Positions 5,341 to 5,508 of a stretch of DNA of 5,508 nt are shown here, piece after piece. Position numbers and translations under genes: made by a program. Position 1 is the stretch's first letter. Every line of letters begins with the position of its first letter. The DNA is from an uncultured Christensenella sp. GTDB taxonomy: Bacteria; Bacillota; Clostridia; Christensenellales; Borkfalkiaceae. Location: assembly GCA_910578765.1 (NCBI GenBank), contig CAJTRW010000050.1, positions 1 to 5,508 on the forward strand, written 5' to 3'. Under the pieces are notes generated by a model. That model was given only the letters and a program-made list of their open reading frames with translations. It was not told the DNA's origin and did not search any database.

Positions 5341-5506
5341 GGCGGCGGTTTTTTAACTTATTCGGCTGCGTTCCGGACGTGTTGCGGACGCGGACTGTTC
5401 CGGTTACCTGACTTCTTCAGGCGTCTGGTATAGTACGTATGTTGCGCGACTGTTTTCTGTGCGGCCTGCGCTTTACAAAAAAGAGGTGTTGTTTTATAAT
5501 ACTCTC
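5341..5506 (+). repeat. Cassette R2: orphan (R)LRSG...VRPALYKK module plus linker
   Basis: This second plus-strand unit has the same 166-bp length and architecture as R1. From 5363 to 5482 it encodes 40 residues: RLRSG (the family Trp codon TGG is CGG), 27 variable residues including GYLTSSG and STYVARLFS, then VRPALYKK. Because 166 is not a multiple of three, its frame is shifted by one base relative to R1, so R1 and R2 cannot be tandem repeats of one protein. The frame is closed by TAA (5354-5356) just upstream, and no start codon is visible. A third unit seems to begin at 5507 and leaves the window. Confidence 0.72.
5472..5500 (+). promoter_or_regulatory. Promoter-like element in the linker after R2
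   Basis: TTTACA (5472-5477), a 17-bp spacer and TATAAT (5495-5500) repeat the arrangement at 5306-5334 and point out of the window into the next unit. The same spacing in two linkers shows that it belongs to the repeated unit. Confidence 0.5.
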
Positions 5507-5508
5507 GG

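Noticed and set aside
5175..5508. CRISPR-like array of repeats and variable spacers
   Set aside because: The period is 166 bp, the constant parts are 36 bp and about 50 bp on either side of an 80-bp centre, the centres share conserved blocks and a reading frame, and no cas gene is present.

Overview
The window holds three intact plus-strand genes in the middle and repeat-rich, gene-poor DNA at both ends. The genes encode a NifS/IscS-type cysteine desulfurase (690-1880), an IscU/NifU-type Fe-S scaffold (1891-2331) and a P2-type calcium-transporting ATPase (2401-5064). The protein types, a two-gene iscS-iscU operon without hscBA or fdx, consensus sigma-A promoter spacing and AAGGAG-type ribosome binding suggest an anaerobic member of the Firmicutes, most likely an uncultured gut-type Clostridia. 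This taxonomic reading is inference; nothing in the window fixes it further.

Layout. Positions 1-98 are a short hairpin-rich intergenic repeat. Positions 99-561 hold two minus-strand copies (L1, L2) of a small cassette, separated by a second dispersed repeat (about 277-397). Positions 620-686 hold a near-perfect promoter overlapped by an inverted repeat and a third copy of its half-site, probably an Rrf2-family (IscR/CymR-like) operator. iscS and iscU follow, 10 bp apart, and end at a strong intrinsic terminator (2337-2365). The ATPase begins 35 bp later with no Shine-Dalgarno and with its ATG inside a hairpin. After it come a small GNRA-loop hairpin, a perfect 40-bp palindrome, and two plus-strand cassettes (R1, R2) with an exact 166-bp period, running off the window end.

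How the genes work together. IscS removes sulfur from cysteine and passes it to IscU, which assembles [Fe-S] clusters. The operator suggests control by Fe-S or cysteine status. The ATPase is transcriptionally separate and has no obvious link to Fe-S assembly.

The most interesting signal is the cassette family. In one frame all four copies encode a peptide of about 40 residues of the form WLRSG-(26 or 27 variable residues)-VRPA, with a conserved YLTASG-like centre. This resembles the C-terminal end of DUF6273 or lectin-like surface proteins. The ends are nearly identical between copies and the centres differ strongly, yet the reading frame is kept. No copy has a start codon or the rest of a protein. 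They look like detached, diversified 3' ends of a surface-protein gene, possibly a donor reservoir for recombination, or relics of such a family that spread as a repeat.
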